The notes: generated from the sequence alone by a model not told the origin. Shown: positions 45,798 through 54,627, counted from the first letter of the stretch. The stretch is 58,103 nucleotides of DNA from UBA11889 sp002313255 (GCA_913045265.1 CAJWQX010000011.1:1-58103), one strand, 5' to 3'. Numbers and translations: made by a program.

Positions 45798-46967
45798 ATG
45801 CAAGAACAAACCTACGCTAATCTTCGAGTCTGGGACGGAATCGCTAACGGGTACGTTGAGGTGGATTCGGTTTCGGTTGCCAACGGACTGATTTCAGCGG
45901 TTGGAAAACGTGACCCGAAGGCTCGCGATATGTCGGGCTTGACCGTTATCCCGGGACTAATGGATGCGCACGTTCATATGACCTTGGATCCGGAAATCCC
46001 ATCGGCCGAAGAACAGCTACGGCAGAAGGCTCCTGAAATACGTGAAAAGATGCGTGGGCGTGCCGAGCGGATGGTTCGGGCGGGGTTGACGACGGCAAGA
46101 GATCTCGGCGGCGGGGAGTGGCTGGAGCTTGAATTAAGGGATCGTATTAATCGGAACGAAATAGTCGGTCCGCGACTTCTCTGTGCCGGACAACCGGTGA
46201 CCTCGATTGCGGGCCACTGCCACTTTTGGGGTGGTGAATCTGCCCACGTGGCCGATGCCTATCAAGTGATTGAGCGCCAACGGGAACACGGAGTTGATCT
46301 AATAAAGATCATGGCGACCGGGGGTAATTTGACCCGCGGCAGCCAGCCTGGTGCTGCCCAATTTAGCCGAGAAGAAACATGCAGCATCGTCGCTTATGCG
46401 AAAACGGCGGGGTACGAGGTCGCTGCACATTGCCATGGCACGGACGGGATCGCGAACGCCGCAGCGGCTGGCGTAACAACCGTTGAACATTGTTCGTGGT
46501 TACAGTCCGATGGCGCTCGCGGCGACTACGATCCAACGATTGCTGCCGAAATGGCGGCTCAGGGAGTATGGGTGTCGCCAACCATTAACGCTGGGTGGGC
46601 GCGTTTTCGCGGTGGGGACCGAAAATTTGAAGCGCGGATCATGAAGAATTTTGAAGGGCTTAAACGTGCCGGTGTTCGACTGGTGGCGTCGACAGATGCG
46701 GGCATACCCAATGTCCGTCACGAAGACTTAGCGAAGGCGTTGCCAGTATTTTCCCACTATGCCCGTCTAAGCCCGGTAGAAGTATTGCGCTCAGCGACAT
46801 CGGAGGCCGCCAGGGCATTGGCGATCGCCGATATTGCGGGCACAATTGCTCCAGGATTGTCGGCGGATCTCGTGTTTCTTGAAGGAGACCCGCTAAGTGA
46901 TCTGGCTTGTATTCAACAACCGGCCCTCGTGATGGTGCGAGGTACAGAGATTGAGGCGACAGCATGA
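45798..46967 (+). CDS. Amidohydrolase-superfamily protein (imidazolonepropionase-/prolidase-like)
   Basis: Cytoplasmic metal-dependent hydrolase of 389 residues. VIPGLMDAHVHM supplies the HxH metal pair at the end of the first barrel strand. LIKIMATGG has the lysine expected to be carboxylated, and EVAAHCHGTDG, TVEHCSW and VASTDAG hold the remaining His and Asp ligands. This is the Xaa-Pro dipeptidase/imidazolonepropionase-like (subtype I) group that cleaves amides, carbamates or organophosphates. Its stop overlaps the ATG of the next acyl-CoA dehydrogenase (ATGA), so the two form an operon. The substrate is unknown. It is separate from the D-aminoacylase-type enzyme at 55609. Confidence 0.9.
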   Translation: MQEQTYANLRVWDGIANGYVEVDSVSVANGLISAVGKRDPKARDMSGLTVIPGLMDAHVHMTLDPEIPSAEEQLRQKAPEIREKMRGRAERMVRAGLTTARDLGGGEWLELELRDRINRNEIVGPRLLCAGQPVTSIAGHCHFWGGESAHVADAYQVIERQREHGVDLIKIMATGGNLTRGSQPGAAQFSREETCSIVAYAKTAGYEVAAHCHGTDGIANAAAAGVTTVEHCSWLQSDGARGDYDPTIAAEMAAQGVWVSPTINAGWARFRGGDRKFEARIMKNFEGLKRAGVRLVASTDAGIPNVRHEDLAKALPVFSHYARLSPVEVLRSATSEAARALAIADIAGTIAPGLSADLVFLEGDPLSDLACIQQPALVMVRGTEIEATA

Positions 46968-48136
46968 GTTTTAGAGAAGAAACGCGGGACTGGCTCGATG
47001 AGAGTTGCCCAGCATCCGTTCGCCAACCTGCCGGACCGGGTGAAGGTAGTGGCGGCGGTCGGCGCGCAACGTACCCGAATCCCGAAGGGAAGTTGTGGCT
47101 CGATCGAATGGCAGAAAAAGGTTGGACAGCACCCACGTGGCCTAAGGAATACGGGGGTGGGGGTCTTAACCGAGAAGAAGCGCAGATACTCGGGGAGGAA
47201 TTGCGGGCGATTAACGCTCGTCCAGCCCACACCGGCATGGGACTGTCGATGATTGGACCAGCTCTATTGGAATACGGGACCGAAGAGCAGAAGTTGGAGC
47301 ACTTACCCAAAATCATTCGAGGCGAGATATGGTGGTGCCAGGGCTATAGCGAACCGGGTTCGGGTTCGGATCTAGCGAGTTTGCAAACGAAAGCGGTTGG
47401 GGATGGCGACGATTACATCATCAACGGTCAAAAAATTTGGACGTCGGGCGCGAACTTTGCCGACTGGATGTTCTGTCTAGTTCGGACGGACCCCGATGCA
47501 CCGAAGCACGAGGGCATCTCTTTCATTCTTTTCGATATGGAAACGCCTGGGGTGACAGTCAAGCCGATTCAGCTGATTAGTGGCATGTCACCGTTTTGCG
47601 AAACCTTTCTCGACGATGTGCGAGTGCCGAAGAAGAATATTGTGAGCGAAGTAAACAAAGGATGGACGGTTGCTAAACGGTTGTTGCAATACGAGCGAAC
47701 GTCGATCGGTGGCATCGGGGGTAGCTCACAGCGTGCAAAAACAATGGAGGAGATAGCCAAGGATTATCTCGGCGAGAGCGAAGGCCGCATCGCGGACGCC
47801 GATATTCGGGATCGCTTGCTGAAACATCGCATGAATGATCGGATTTACGGTTTAACCATGAGACGAAGTGGCGAGGAGTCGAGTTCTGGCAACGCACCTA
47901 CGTTCCTGTCGTCGATGTTTAAGCTCTATGGTACGGAGCAAAATAAAGATCGGTTCGATCTCATGCTCTCGATAATGGGTAGTCAAATGCTGGGTTGGGA
48001 AGGCGATGCGTATACTGGACGTGAGCTGGGTACGACGCGTGAATGGCTCCGCTCCAAGGCAAACTCCATAGAAGGTGGATCTTCCGAAGTTCAGCTCAAC
48101 ATTATCGCCAAACGAATACTGGGTCTGCCCGATTAA
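46964..48136 (+). CDS. Acyl-CoA dehydrogenase (FadE17-like group), second copy
   Basis: FAD-dependent acyl-CoA dehydrogenase of 390 residues starting at ATG 46964 within the amidohydrolase stop. Motifs are WCQGYSEPGSGSDLASLQT, YIINGQKIWTSGANFADW, and the terminus SIEGGSSEVQLNIIAKRILG. The sequence is closely similar throughout to the enzyme at 23097-24278, including the SGANFADWxFCLVRT core, so the two are paralogues in different operons. The GAGGCGACAGC before the start is a fair ribosome site. Coupling to an amidohydrolase suggests that an amide or lactone is opened and the resulting acid oxidised as a CoA ester. That order is inference. Confidence 0.92.
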   Translation: MSFREETRDWLDESCPASVRQPAGPGEGSGGGRRATYPNPEGKLWLDRMAEKGWTAPTWPKEYGGGGLNREEAQILGEELRAINARPAHTGMGLSMIGPALLEYGTEEQKLEHLPKIIRGEIWWCQGYSEPGSGSDLASLQTKAVGDGDDYIINGQKIWTSGANFADWMFCLVRTDPDAPKHEGISFILFDMETPGVTVKPIQLISGMSPFCETFLDDVRVPKKNIVSEVNKGWTVAKRLLQYERTSIGGIGGSSQRAKTMEEIAKDYLGESEGRIADADIRDRLLKHRMNDRIYGLTMRRSGEESSSGNAPTFLSSMFKLYGTEQNKDRFDLMLSIMGSQMLGWEGDAYTGRELGTTREWLRSKANSIEGGSSEVQLNIIAKRILGLPD

Positions 48137-48162
48137 CGAAGTCGGTTTCCTTCGTACCTGAC

Positions 48163-49197
48163 TTATTGAATCTCGGGAAGAACGTCGCGAAGGAATTTCT
48201 CGTCCGAAGTGTCGAAATGAAGCATCTCGATACCAATTTCTTGGAATGCTTCGATCCGCGCCATGATCGTTTTCGGGCTTCCGATCAAACGTGAAGCGTA
48301 ACCTTCGTTGGAATCAAGCAAGGAAAGCTCTTCCTCGCTCGACCACATGCCTTGCGCGCCGCTTGTTGCGCGCCGCCGATTTTTTGTAAAATCAGGGTCG
48401 ATTGCATCGACCCGTTTCTGTATCACGTTCCAGGCTTCTTCGTCGGAATCGCGGCATATGGGTGCCGCATAGAGTGCGAAGCGAAGCTTTCGGCCAGTCG
48501 ATTTCGTGGCTCGACGTGCCTTTTGGATGACGCTTTCGATACGCTCTAACGATCCTCCATTAAGAAACATCCAATCCGATTTAGCCGCTGCCATTTGGAT
48601 TGATGCCTCTGACTGGCCACCCTGAAATATCCCAATAGGCGTTGAGGGAGACGGTTCCACTTGTAGCTCGTCGCAGTGATAAAACTCGCCGTCGTAGTTA
48701 AACGGAGATTGCGTCCAGGCACCTCGCAATACGTCGATGAACTCACTCGAGCGCTGGTAACGCTGATCATGTTCGAGCGCGTCGATACCATACATGTCGA
48801 ATTCTCTTAAGTTCCAACCGCTGGTGACGTTAATGGACCAACGTCCGCCCGAAAGCCAGTCCATGGTGGCTCCCCATTTAGCGATCGCGGTCGCTTCAAA
48901 GAAGCCGGGGTGAATGGCGGTGACTAAGTGGATTTGATTGGTGTGTGCTGCGAGGTAGGCGGTTATCGCGAGACAATCGAGCGAAGAACCCTCCATTTCT
49001 TTCCCGCTGCCCCACCAGCGTTGGGCGATGAGGAGGTGAGAAAGGCCGAGTTCTTCGATTTTTTTTACGCGGGGAAGGACAAGTTCCGCCAATGCTTCGT
49101 GTCCAGGAAAAACCGACGGTGTTTTTTTATCCCCTGTGACTTGCTGTCCCGTAAAGACGGTCGGAGCCCAGGTGCAGGTGTACATTTTTTTCGGCAT
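48163..49197 (-). CDS. SsuD/SfnG-like FMNH2-dependent monooxygenase
   Basis: Luciferase-like monooxygenase of 344 residues of the alkanesulfonate/dimethylsulfone group. The N-terminal region (MYTCTWAPTVFTG) and LLIAQRWWGSGKEM are followed by TNQIHLVTAIHPGFFEATAIAK, WLSGGRWSINVTSGWNLREF and IGIFQGGQSEASIQMAA, the FMN-phosphate loop. These features resemble SsuD, SfnG and RutA, which use FMNH2 to cleave C-S or C-N bonds. No FMN reductase or sulfonate transporter is adjacent. It is convergent with the acyl-CoA dehydrogenase and divergent from an MFS transporter, which may carry its substrate. A desulfonation role is possible but unproven. Confidence 0.87.
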   Translation of the reverse strand: MPKKMYTCTWAPTVFTGQQVTGDKKTPSVFPGHEALAELVLPRVKKIEELGLSHLLIAQRWWGSGKEMEGSSLDCLAITAYLAAHTNQIHLVTAIHPGFFEATAIAKWGATMDWLSGGRWSINVTSGWNLREFDMYGIDALEHDQRYQRSSEFIDVLRGAWTQSPFNYDGEFYHCDELQVEPSPSTPIGIFQGGQSEASIQMAAAKSDWMFLNGGSLERIESVIQKARRATKSTGRKLRFALYAAPICRDSDEEAWNVIQKRVDAIDPDFTKNRRRATSGAQGMWSSEEELSLLDSNEGYASRLIGSPKTIMARIEAFQEIGIEMLHFDTSDEKFLRDVLPEIQ

Positions 49198-49297
49198 GTC
49201 AGAGAGCCTGCCTATCTGAACCCACTGGATTCAGTGGTCTTCGCGACAATGGTGTAATCTAGCACGTTGTCACGGCCTCGCTAGTAACTCGAATTTT

Positions 49298-50470
49298 ATG
49301 CAACGACATTGGCAGACGCCGGTCACCTTTCTTGTGCTTGCAAGCATTGCGATGCCGTTGGGTTTTTCCGCTTGGAGCGCGTTGCTAAATAATTTCGCGA
49401 TAGAAAAAGCGGCATTTACTGGCGTCGAAATCGGGATACTTCAGAGTCTTCGAGAAATTCCCGGATTCCTCGCATTTACGACTGTGTTTGTGTTGCTGTT
49501 GTTAAAGGAGCAAACCTTTGCGGTGATGGCGCTTGCGATATTCGGTCTTGGGATTGCGCTGACCGGTTTTTTCCCATCGGAGTATGGCCTGTATTTTTCG
49601 GCGGTCCTGATGTCCATTGGGTTCCATTACATGGAGACGATCAAGCAATCGCTCTCACTGCAGTGGTTGTCTTTGGAAGAAGCGCCCCGAATTCTTGGAC
49701 GACTGATATCGGTGGGTTCACTCACGTCCCTGGTTGCATACGGTGTTTTGTGGGTTCTATTAGATGTCGCCGAACTCGATTACGTATGGATTTATCTGCT
49801 AGCAGGCACCCTTGCGGTCGCGTTGGCCGTCGTCTTATGGCGCGGCTTTCCTCACTTTGAATCGAAGACCATTCAGCGCAAAAACCTGGTGCTCAGGCGA
49901 CGTTATTGGCTGTATTACGGATTGACTTTTTTTTCCGGAGCACGTCGTCAGATATTTGTCGTATTCGCCGGTTTTCTGATGGTTGAAAAGTTCGGTTACA
50001 GCGCGAGCAACATCGCGGCCCTTTTCTTGGTGAATCATCTTTTTAATTGGTTATTTGCGGAGCGCATCGGTGCATTGATTGGACGCGTCGGTGAAAAGTA
50101 CGCGTTGACGTTTGAATATACGGGACTGATTTTCGTGTTTACGGCGTACGCTTTCGTTGACAACGGTAACGTAGCCGCCGGGCTCTACGTGATTGATCAC
50201 ATGTTTTTTGCGCTTGCGATTGCAATCAAGACGTATTTTCAAAAGATAGCTGACCCTGCAGATATCGCGTCGACAGCTGGGGTTTCTTTTACGATCAATC
50301 ACATCGCGGCCGTAATCATCCCGGCTGTCTTTGGGATCATTTGGATTACATCGCCGAGTTTGGTCTTTTTGATCGGTGCCGCCATCGCCGCTTGCTCCTT
50401 AATTCTTTCGCAGAATGTCCCGTCGATCCCGAGTCGTGGCAACGAAGTCGTCCTGGGTCGTGTGGCTTAG
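49298..50470 (+). CDS. MFS transporter
   Basis: Major facilitator protein of 390 residues with about 12 hydrophobic segments, for example FLVLASIAMPLGFSAW, FGLGIALTGFFP, VWIYLLAGTLAVALAVVLW, and SLVFLIGAAIAACSLIL near the end. A central basic loop (FESKTIQRKNLVLRRRYW) separates the two halves, as in a 6+6 MFS fold. I cannot assign it to a substrate family. It lacks the GPH signature of the two other transporters here. The start at ATG 49298 has no clear ribosome site. It is divergent from the SsuD-like monooxygenase and 56 bases upstream of a CoA-transferase gene, so it may be co-transcribed with that gene. Confidence 0.88.
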   Translation: MQRHWQTPVTFLVLASIAMPLGFSAWSALLNNFAIEKAAFTGVEIGILQSLREIPGFLAFTTVFVLLLLKEQTFAVMALAIFGLGIALTGFFPSEYGLYFSAVLMSIGFHYMETIKQSLSLQWLSLEEAPRILGRLISVGSLTSLVAYGVLWVLLDVAELDYVWIYLLAGTLAVALAVVLWRGFPHFESKTIQRKNLVLRRRYWLYYGLTFFSGARRQIFVVFAGFLMVEKFGYSASNIAALFLVNHLFNWLFAERIGALIGRVGEKYALTFEYTGLIFVFTAYAFVDNGNVAAGLYVIDHMFFALAIAIKTYFQKIADPADIASTAGVSFTINHIAAVIIPAVFGIIWITSPSLVFLIGAAIAACSLILSQNVPSIPSRGNEVVLGRVA

Positions 50471-50526
50471 CGGTTGCATCGACGGATCCAATTCACCATC
50501 GTGACAACTTTTGAGGATCGCAACAT

Positions 50527-51708
50527 ATGGGTGCGCTACCGTTATCGGGTTACAAGGTTCTCGATTTAACCATCGCTCGGGCAGGCCCCACGGCGGTGCG
50601 ATTGCTCGCTGATTGGGGAGCTGATGTCATCAAGATCGAGCCACCCGCGACAGCGGGCTCTATTACTGGGACTCGGCGGGGTCCGGATGAGCAAAACTTG
50701 CATCGCAACAAACGTGGTTTGTGCATAGACCTGAAAAACAAGGCAGGGCACGTCTTGTTCTTGGATTTAGCCAAGCAAGCGGATGTGATCGTTGAAAACT
50801 TTCGCGCCGACGTAAAACACCGATTGCAAATTGATTACGAGTCGGTTCGTGCCGTTAACGAACGGGTGATATACGCAAGCATCTCCGGTTTCGGTCAGGA
50901 AGGGCCTTACCGTGATCGTCCCGGCGTCGACCAGATCGTGCAAGGAATGAGCGGGCTCATGTCGATCACGGGAGAACCGGGTCGCGGTCCTATGCGAGTC
51001 GGTATTGCGATTAGTGATACCGCCGCAGGGATGTTCCTTGGTCAAGGTATTTTGCTCGCGCTATTGGATCGTGAGCGCACCGGTAAGGGTCAGTGGGTTC
51101 ATACCTCGTTGCTTGAGTCTATGTTATCGAAGCTCGACTTCCAGGGCGCGAGGTACACGATGCTCGGGGACGTTCCCGCGCAGCAGGGCAATGATCATCC
51201 GACGGCTTTCCCGATGGGAACATTTGCGTGCGCGGATGGATTCGTAAATATCGCGGCGCCAACGGAACGCATGTGGGCGAGCTTTCTTGACGCGGTTGAG
51301 GATGACGATTTGCGTCACCGTGAGGAGTACGCGTCGGCTCGCGATCGTCTCCACCACAAGCAGCAGCTTAAGGTTGATATGGAGTCCGCCATCGCATCAT
51401 TCAGTACACTTGAGCTTGTTGAAAAACTTAACGATGCAGGTGTGCCGTGTGGCCCGATCAACGATATTAAAGAGGGCTTCGATAATCCGCAGGCCGAGTT
51501 TCTGCGAATGCAAGTGCCAGCACCACATGCTGATCTCGGAGACGTTCAATTGATACGGTCGCCCATTAATTTGTCTAGCCATGCCCATCCCGAGGCGTTT
51601 CATCATGCCGCGCCAGATCCGGGCGAACATAGTCGTGACGTACTGGCAAGTTTCGACATCGATGAGGCCCGAATTAAGTCCCTCGTTGAAGAAGGTGCCG
51701 TCGCATAG
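50527..51708 (+). CDS. Class III CoA-transferase (CaiB/BaiF family)
   Basis: Moves CoA between acids without forming a ping-pong pyrophosphate intermediate. The 393-residue protein opens with LPLSGYKVLDLTIARAGP, the family's strongly conserved start. LADWGADVIKIEPP follows, then ASISGFGQEGPYRDRPGVDQIVQG is present in parts: SISGFGQEGPY and RPGVDQIVQGMSG, with catalytic Asp135. C-terminal VPCGPINDIKEGFDNPQ completes the signature. ATG 50527 has GAGG about ten bases upstream. It is convergent with the UGSC selenoprotein operon. The CoA donor and acceptor are unknown. Family members handle carnitine, formate/oxalate, bile acids and aromatic acids. Confidence 0.93.
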   Translation: MGALPLSGYKVLDLTIARAGPTAVRLLADWGADVIKIEPPATAGSITGTRRGPDEQNLHRNKRGLCIDLKNKAGHVLFLDLAKQADVIVENFRADVKHRLQIDYESVRAVNERVIYASISGFGQEGPYRDRPGVDQIVQGMSGLMSITGEPGRGPMRVGIAISDTAAGMFLGQGILLALLDRERTGKGQWVHTSLLESMLSKLDFQGARYTMLGDVPAQQGNDHPTAFPMGTFACADGFVNIAAPTERMWASFLDAVEDDDLRHREEYASARDRLHHKQQLKVDMESAIASFSTLELVEKLNDAGVPCGPINDIKEGFDNPQAEFLRMQVPAPHADLGDVQLIRSPINLSSHAHPEAFHHAAPDPGEHSRDVLASFDIDEARIKSLVEEGAVA

Positions 51709-51731
51709 CTGGCGACTGATCGGAATGAAAT

Positions 51732-51767
51732 GACACTAGCTCTGGATCGAAATCAAGAGCCGGTGTC
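51732..51767. terminator. Hairpin between convergent genes
   Basis: GACAC (51732-51736) pairs with GTGTC (51763-51767), and GCTCT (51739-51743) with AGAGC (51756-51760), separated by a two-base internal loop on each side and a 12-base apical loop. It lies between the convergent CoA-transferase and UGSC genes, where a bidirectional terminator would be expected. No U tract follows on either strand, so the role is tentative. Confidence 0.4.
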
Positions 51768-51786
51768 CTCAAAACATGAATCTAGC

Positions 51787-52305
51787 TCACCCTGTTAAAG
51801 CTGCGATCACGGCATCAATGCATCCATCCGCCTTTGATCTCATTTCGGCATCGTTGGCGTCTTGGATAGGATGAGGAACGAAGACGCGGCGCGCATCTCG
51901 CATTCCCAATGCATTGGCCTGGGTTTCTGCGGCATCCTCAAATTCGCTCGACGCGACACTCACCGAGGGAATCCCTTGGATCTCAAACCATACCGTGTCA
52001 TGCAAACTGCACGTGGTACAGGAGCCTCAGTCCGCTAGAGCTTCAACAACGAAATCGTTGTTAGCTTTGATCTCCTGACGTAACGATCCCGGGGCCGGTT
52101 TCGTGAACGTGGGTTTGGTATACCGGTTAATCTTAATTAGCGGTAGTTTTTCGTGGAGCTTCGCTTCCAACTGATCAAGCAACACGTTGCCGCGTGGCTT
52201 GGCGATGTCTAGTAACGCGAGCGTCCCGACAATTTCCGTTGGTCGTTTGGTTACTGATCGTTCAATCGGGACTCGTTCGTCGGTCGGATCTAAGATGGTC
52301 GTCAT
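51787..52305 (-). CDS. UGSC-motif selenoprotein with in-frame UGA (Sec93)
   Basis: One minus-strand frame of 172 residues containing a single TGA at 52029-52027, read as selenocysteine. The local protein sequence is VVEALAD-U-GSCTTCSLHDTVWFE, so Sec93-Gly-Ser-Cys96 forms a UxxC redox motif with a further Cys99. This is the hallmark of proteins annotated elsewhere as UGSC family (seleno)proteins, known from marine selenoproteome surveys as I recall. ATG 52305 (MTTILDPTDERVP) is preferred over 52317 because GAGG lies six bases before it. After the motif come PSVSVASSEF and a C-terminal helical region. It is the last gene of an operon with a thioredoxin-fused protein and an RraA-like protein. 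The reaction is unknown. Without Sec decoding only a 92-residue fragment would be made. Confidence 0.88.
51999..52026 (-). other. Bacterial SECIS-like element after UGA 52029-52027
   Basis: On the minus strand, after the TGA, CGTGCA (52013 to 52008) pairs with TGCATG (52004 to 51999) through five Watson-Crick pairs and one G-U pair, around a GTT loop. ACC and GGT further out (52017-52015 and 51994-51992) can add three pairs. The loop begins 20 bases after the TGA and starts with GU, nearly the same geometry as the element after 18562. The region also encodes the conserved TTCSLHD segment. Folding is by eye. Confidence 0.75.
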
Positions 52306-52355
52306 GTTTGGCCTCATGCAATTACGACGTTTGTTTCTGTCATTATGAACTACGT

Positions 52356-53918
52356 TTATACATCAATCTTACGGGATACCGGAATGGATCCCATAGGTCC
52401 GCTGGCCCATCCATGGAAAGCGGCTGAAAATTTTCCTGCGTCGGAGCCTGCAACGACAATATGAATGTTGTCCTCCGATGCGAATTTTGGAGAAGGGCGA
52501 TTGAGCATATCGTCGGTCATGCTCGCGGCTCTGGCGGGATCAATCCCGGCCCCTGAGACGTCGTCTGCCACCAGGTCCTTCAAGGGAACGGTAGTAACTT
52601 CCTGGATGCGTCGTCGTATGTCGGCTTTGGTGTATCCGTCGCGTTCTAGCGTGTCGACGTGTTCAGGACAGACGACCAATATCCCGTCGCCGCCGTTATG
52701 GGCGCGGACGTGGTGTGCGGATTCCATTGACAAACCGAAGCTGCCCGCGAGTTGCGGTGCAGATCGGGAATTTTGGTCAACAATTAGTGTGGGTCCGCTC
52801 GACATTGCGAAGACCGTGACGACTGAATCGTTCTTGTCGAAGCCACGTTCGACGTGCAGTGGGTCCCAAGAACTGCGTTCTTCCCATTCGCCGAAACACA
52901 TGGTGAATTTCATGGGACTCCCGAGCGTTGAGCGTTCAGTCCCGCCTGGCTCGGCGCCGCCGATATTACGGACGGCTAATCGCACGGCGCGACCGATGGT
53001 GGCGTTTGCTCTCGATCCCTGACCCAGTGCCGACATACGGACGTTTAGTCCAATACGCTCGCGGATGGGTCCGTTAATGATCATGACGGGCGATGCGCCC
53101 ATGGTGGTTGCAAACACACCGTGGCAATTGAATTCGTCGGTACATATGGCTTCGATCGCTGCGATAACGACGGGCAAATACTCGGGCCGGCATCCCGCGA
53201 GGACCGCGTTCACGGCGATCTTTTCTACGGTTGCTGGTGCCATGTTTGGCGGCATCGTTGCAACAAGCTCTTGGGAATCGCGAGACGTCCCTGCGAGCAT
53301 CCTCATCACTCGTTCTGGGGTAGGTGGAACGACGGGTAGACCATCGGTAAAGCCTTGATCGAACATGAATTCGTGGACATCGTCACTTGGTGCAATTTCG
53401 ATTTTGCGTGCCCGAAGGGGACTATTTTCTGCTTCGGCCCGCAATCGGTCTGCTATGACGGGGTCTTGCGTTAGTGAGCCGCATCCAGGACGCCATTCTG
53501 GGTAATCGTCCCAATCAATTTGGGTATCTGAAAGGTGTTTGTCAAAAAAGCCCGACCACTCTTTACGGTCGAAGCCGACCAATCGATCAAGTTCCTTTCC
53601 GTCGGCATCGGCAAGCACAACGAGAGGCACCGTTTCCACGTCGTACGCGAAAGACACCTTCAGCGTGGAGTCATCAAGTAGCGGCATCGTCAATCCATGC
53701 CTTTCAATCAACGTCTCATTGCCTTCGGCAGTTTGGCCTGCGGTCAATGTAAGGGCTTTCGTTGACGAATTCGCTGCTTCCAACAGAGGCATCACGAGGT
53801 TACAGGTCGGACAATCCTCCTTTACGAAACAAATAACTGTTCGATTCGCCTCAGGGAACGCATGCTGGCCCCCGATCATGTCTTCGAGAGCGAATGCGGG
53901 AAGGATTGCGCCGGCCAT
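52356..53918 (-). CDS. Thioredoxin-fold N-terminus fused to an uncharacterised GLPVVPPT-motif domain
   Basis: A 520-residue protein in two parts. Residues 1 to about 150 look like a thioredoxin/peroxiredoxin-like domain (ALEDMIGGQHAF, VICFVKEDCPTCNLVMPLLEA with a CxxC at about residues 35-38, VETVPLVVLADADGKELDR with the cis-proline). Residues about 185-520 form a conserved-looking domain of unknown function: FTDGLPVVPPTPERVMRML, PPNMAPATVEKIAVNAVLAGC, then GSRANATIGRAVRLAVRNIGG and PLHVERGFDKNDSVVTV. I have the impression that this second domain occurs beside UGSC proteins in other genomes. The gene starts one base after the rraA-like stop, and the UGSC gene follows by about 50 bases. It probably exchanges electrons with the UGSC protein. 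Confidence 0.82.
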   Translation of the reverse strand: MAGAILPAFALEDMIGGQHAFPEANRTVICFVKEDCPTCNLVMPLLEAANSSTKALTLTAGQTAEGNETLIERHGLTMPLLDDSTLKVSFAYDVETVPLVVLADADGKELDRLVGFDRKEWSGFFDKHLSDTQIDWDDYPEWRPGCGSLTQDPVIADRLRAEAENSPLRARKIEIAPSDDVHEFMFDQGFTDGLPVVPPTPERVMRMLAGTSRDSQELVATMPPNMAPATVEKIAVNAVLAGCRPEYLPVVIAAIEAICTDEFNCHGVFATTMGASPVMIINGPIRERIGLNVRMSALGQGSRANATIGRAVRLAVRNIGGAEPGGTERSTLGSPMKFTMCFGEWEERSSWDPLHVERGFDKNDSVVTVFAMSSGPTLIVDQNSRSAPQLAGSFGLSMESAHHVRAHNGGDGILVVCPEHVDTLERDGYTKADIRRRIQEVTTVPLKDLVADDVSGAGIDPARAASMTDDMLNRPSPKFASEDNIHIVVAGSDAGKFSAAFHGWASGPMGSIPVSRKIDV

Positions 53919-53919
53919 G

Positions 53920-54627
53920 TTAATGAATCTCGGCGGCCTGCCCTTGGGCCTTGTGTAATGCGTCCATATTAAAACCTGGTTGTTGGGCAGCTTCGATAAT
54001 CACTCTCTCACGCCTAGCGATGGCCGCTGCAGCGGCCGCTACCTGAGAAGCTACGTCTAGAGGGATCACTACGGCTCCATGTTGATCGGCATGGATAAGA
54101 TCGCCATCGACAACGCGCATGCCTGCAACGCTAACGGGGCAAGCGTAAGCGACCGTATGAACGTACGCGTGCGATGGTCCGATGCGGTCGGCAAGCAACT
54201 GAAATCCGGGCGCAATATCCGGCAGATCACGAACGCTGCCGTCCGTGATCACGCCTAAAGAGCCTAAACCGCGATGGATATTGCTATTTACCTCCCCCCA
54301 CATGGAGCCGTAGCCGCGTGATTCGCCGTCCAGATCTTGGATGATGGCGATGCTGGGTTTCGGGCCACCTTCATCCACGTATCGGTAGTAGCCATCTCCA
54401 ATTTCACGTGCCTCTTGCCCGCGCTTATCGTTTGGGTGCATGGCTCGTATTGTTGCAGTCCGTGCAAACCCCACCATGCTCCCAAGTTCAGGTCGAGAAC
54501 AAACGAGGGGATCGGTGGTGTATCCGTAGCCACGACGCGCTGGGACGACAACTTCGAGCGCATTACATACGGTAGGCGTGTCGAGTTCCCTAAGTGCATC
54601 CAACACGGATTCGTCGATTTCGCTCAT
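53920..54627 (-). CDS. RraA/HMG-aldolase family protein
   Basis: RraA-like protein of 235 residues. The active-site/metal motif is visible in GEVNSNIHRGLGSLGVITDG followed by SVRD, which matches the G-x(20)-R-D pattern of 4-hydroxy-4-methyl-2-oxoglutarate aldolases and oxaloacetate decarboxylases. GDLIHADQHGAVVIPLDVA near the C-terminus is the other family hallmark (the metal-proximal Asp/His-Gly segment). Some relatives only regulate RNase E, but the retained R-D motif favours a lyase. It is the first gene of the three-gene minus-strand operon with the thioredoxin-fused and UGSC proteins. A role in processing the same substrate is inferred. Confidence 0.9.
   Translation of the reverse strand: MSEIDESVLDALRELDTPTVCNALEVVVPARRGYGYTTDPLVCSRPELGSMVGFARTATIRAMHPNDKRGQEAREIGDGYYRYVDEGGPKPSIAIIQDLDGESRGYGSMWGEVNSNIHRGLGSLGVITDGSVRDLPDIAPGFQLLADRIGPSHAYVHTVAYACPVSVAGMRVVDGDLIHADQHGAVVIPLDVASQVAAAAAAIARRERVIIEAAQQPGFNMDALHKAQGQAAEIH

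Noticed and set aside
51787..52005. Separate 72-residue gene starting at TTG 52005
   Set aside because: It is the in-frame continuation of the UGSC gene after the UGA. The supposed start lacks a ribosome site.
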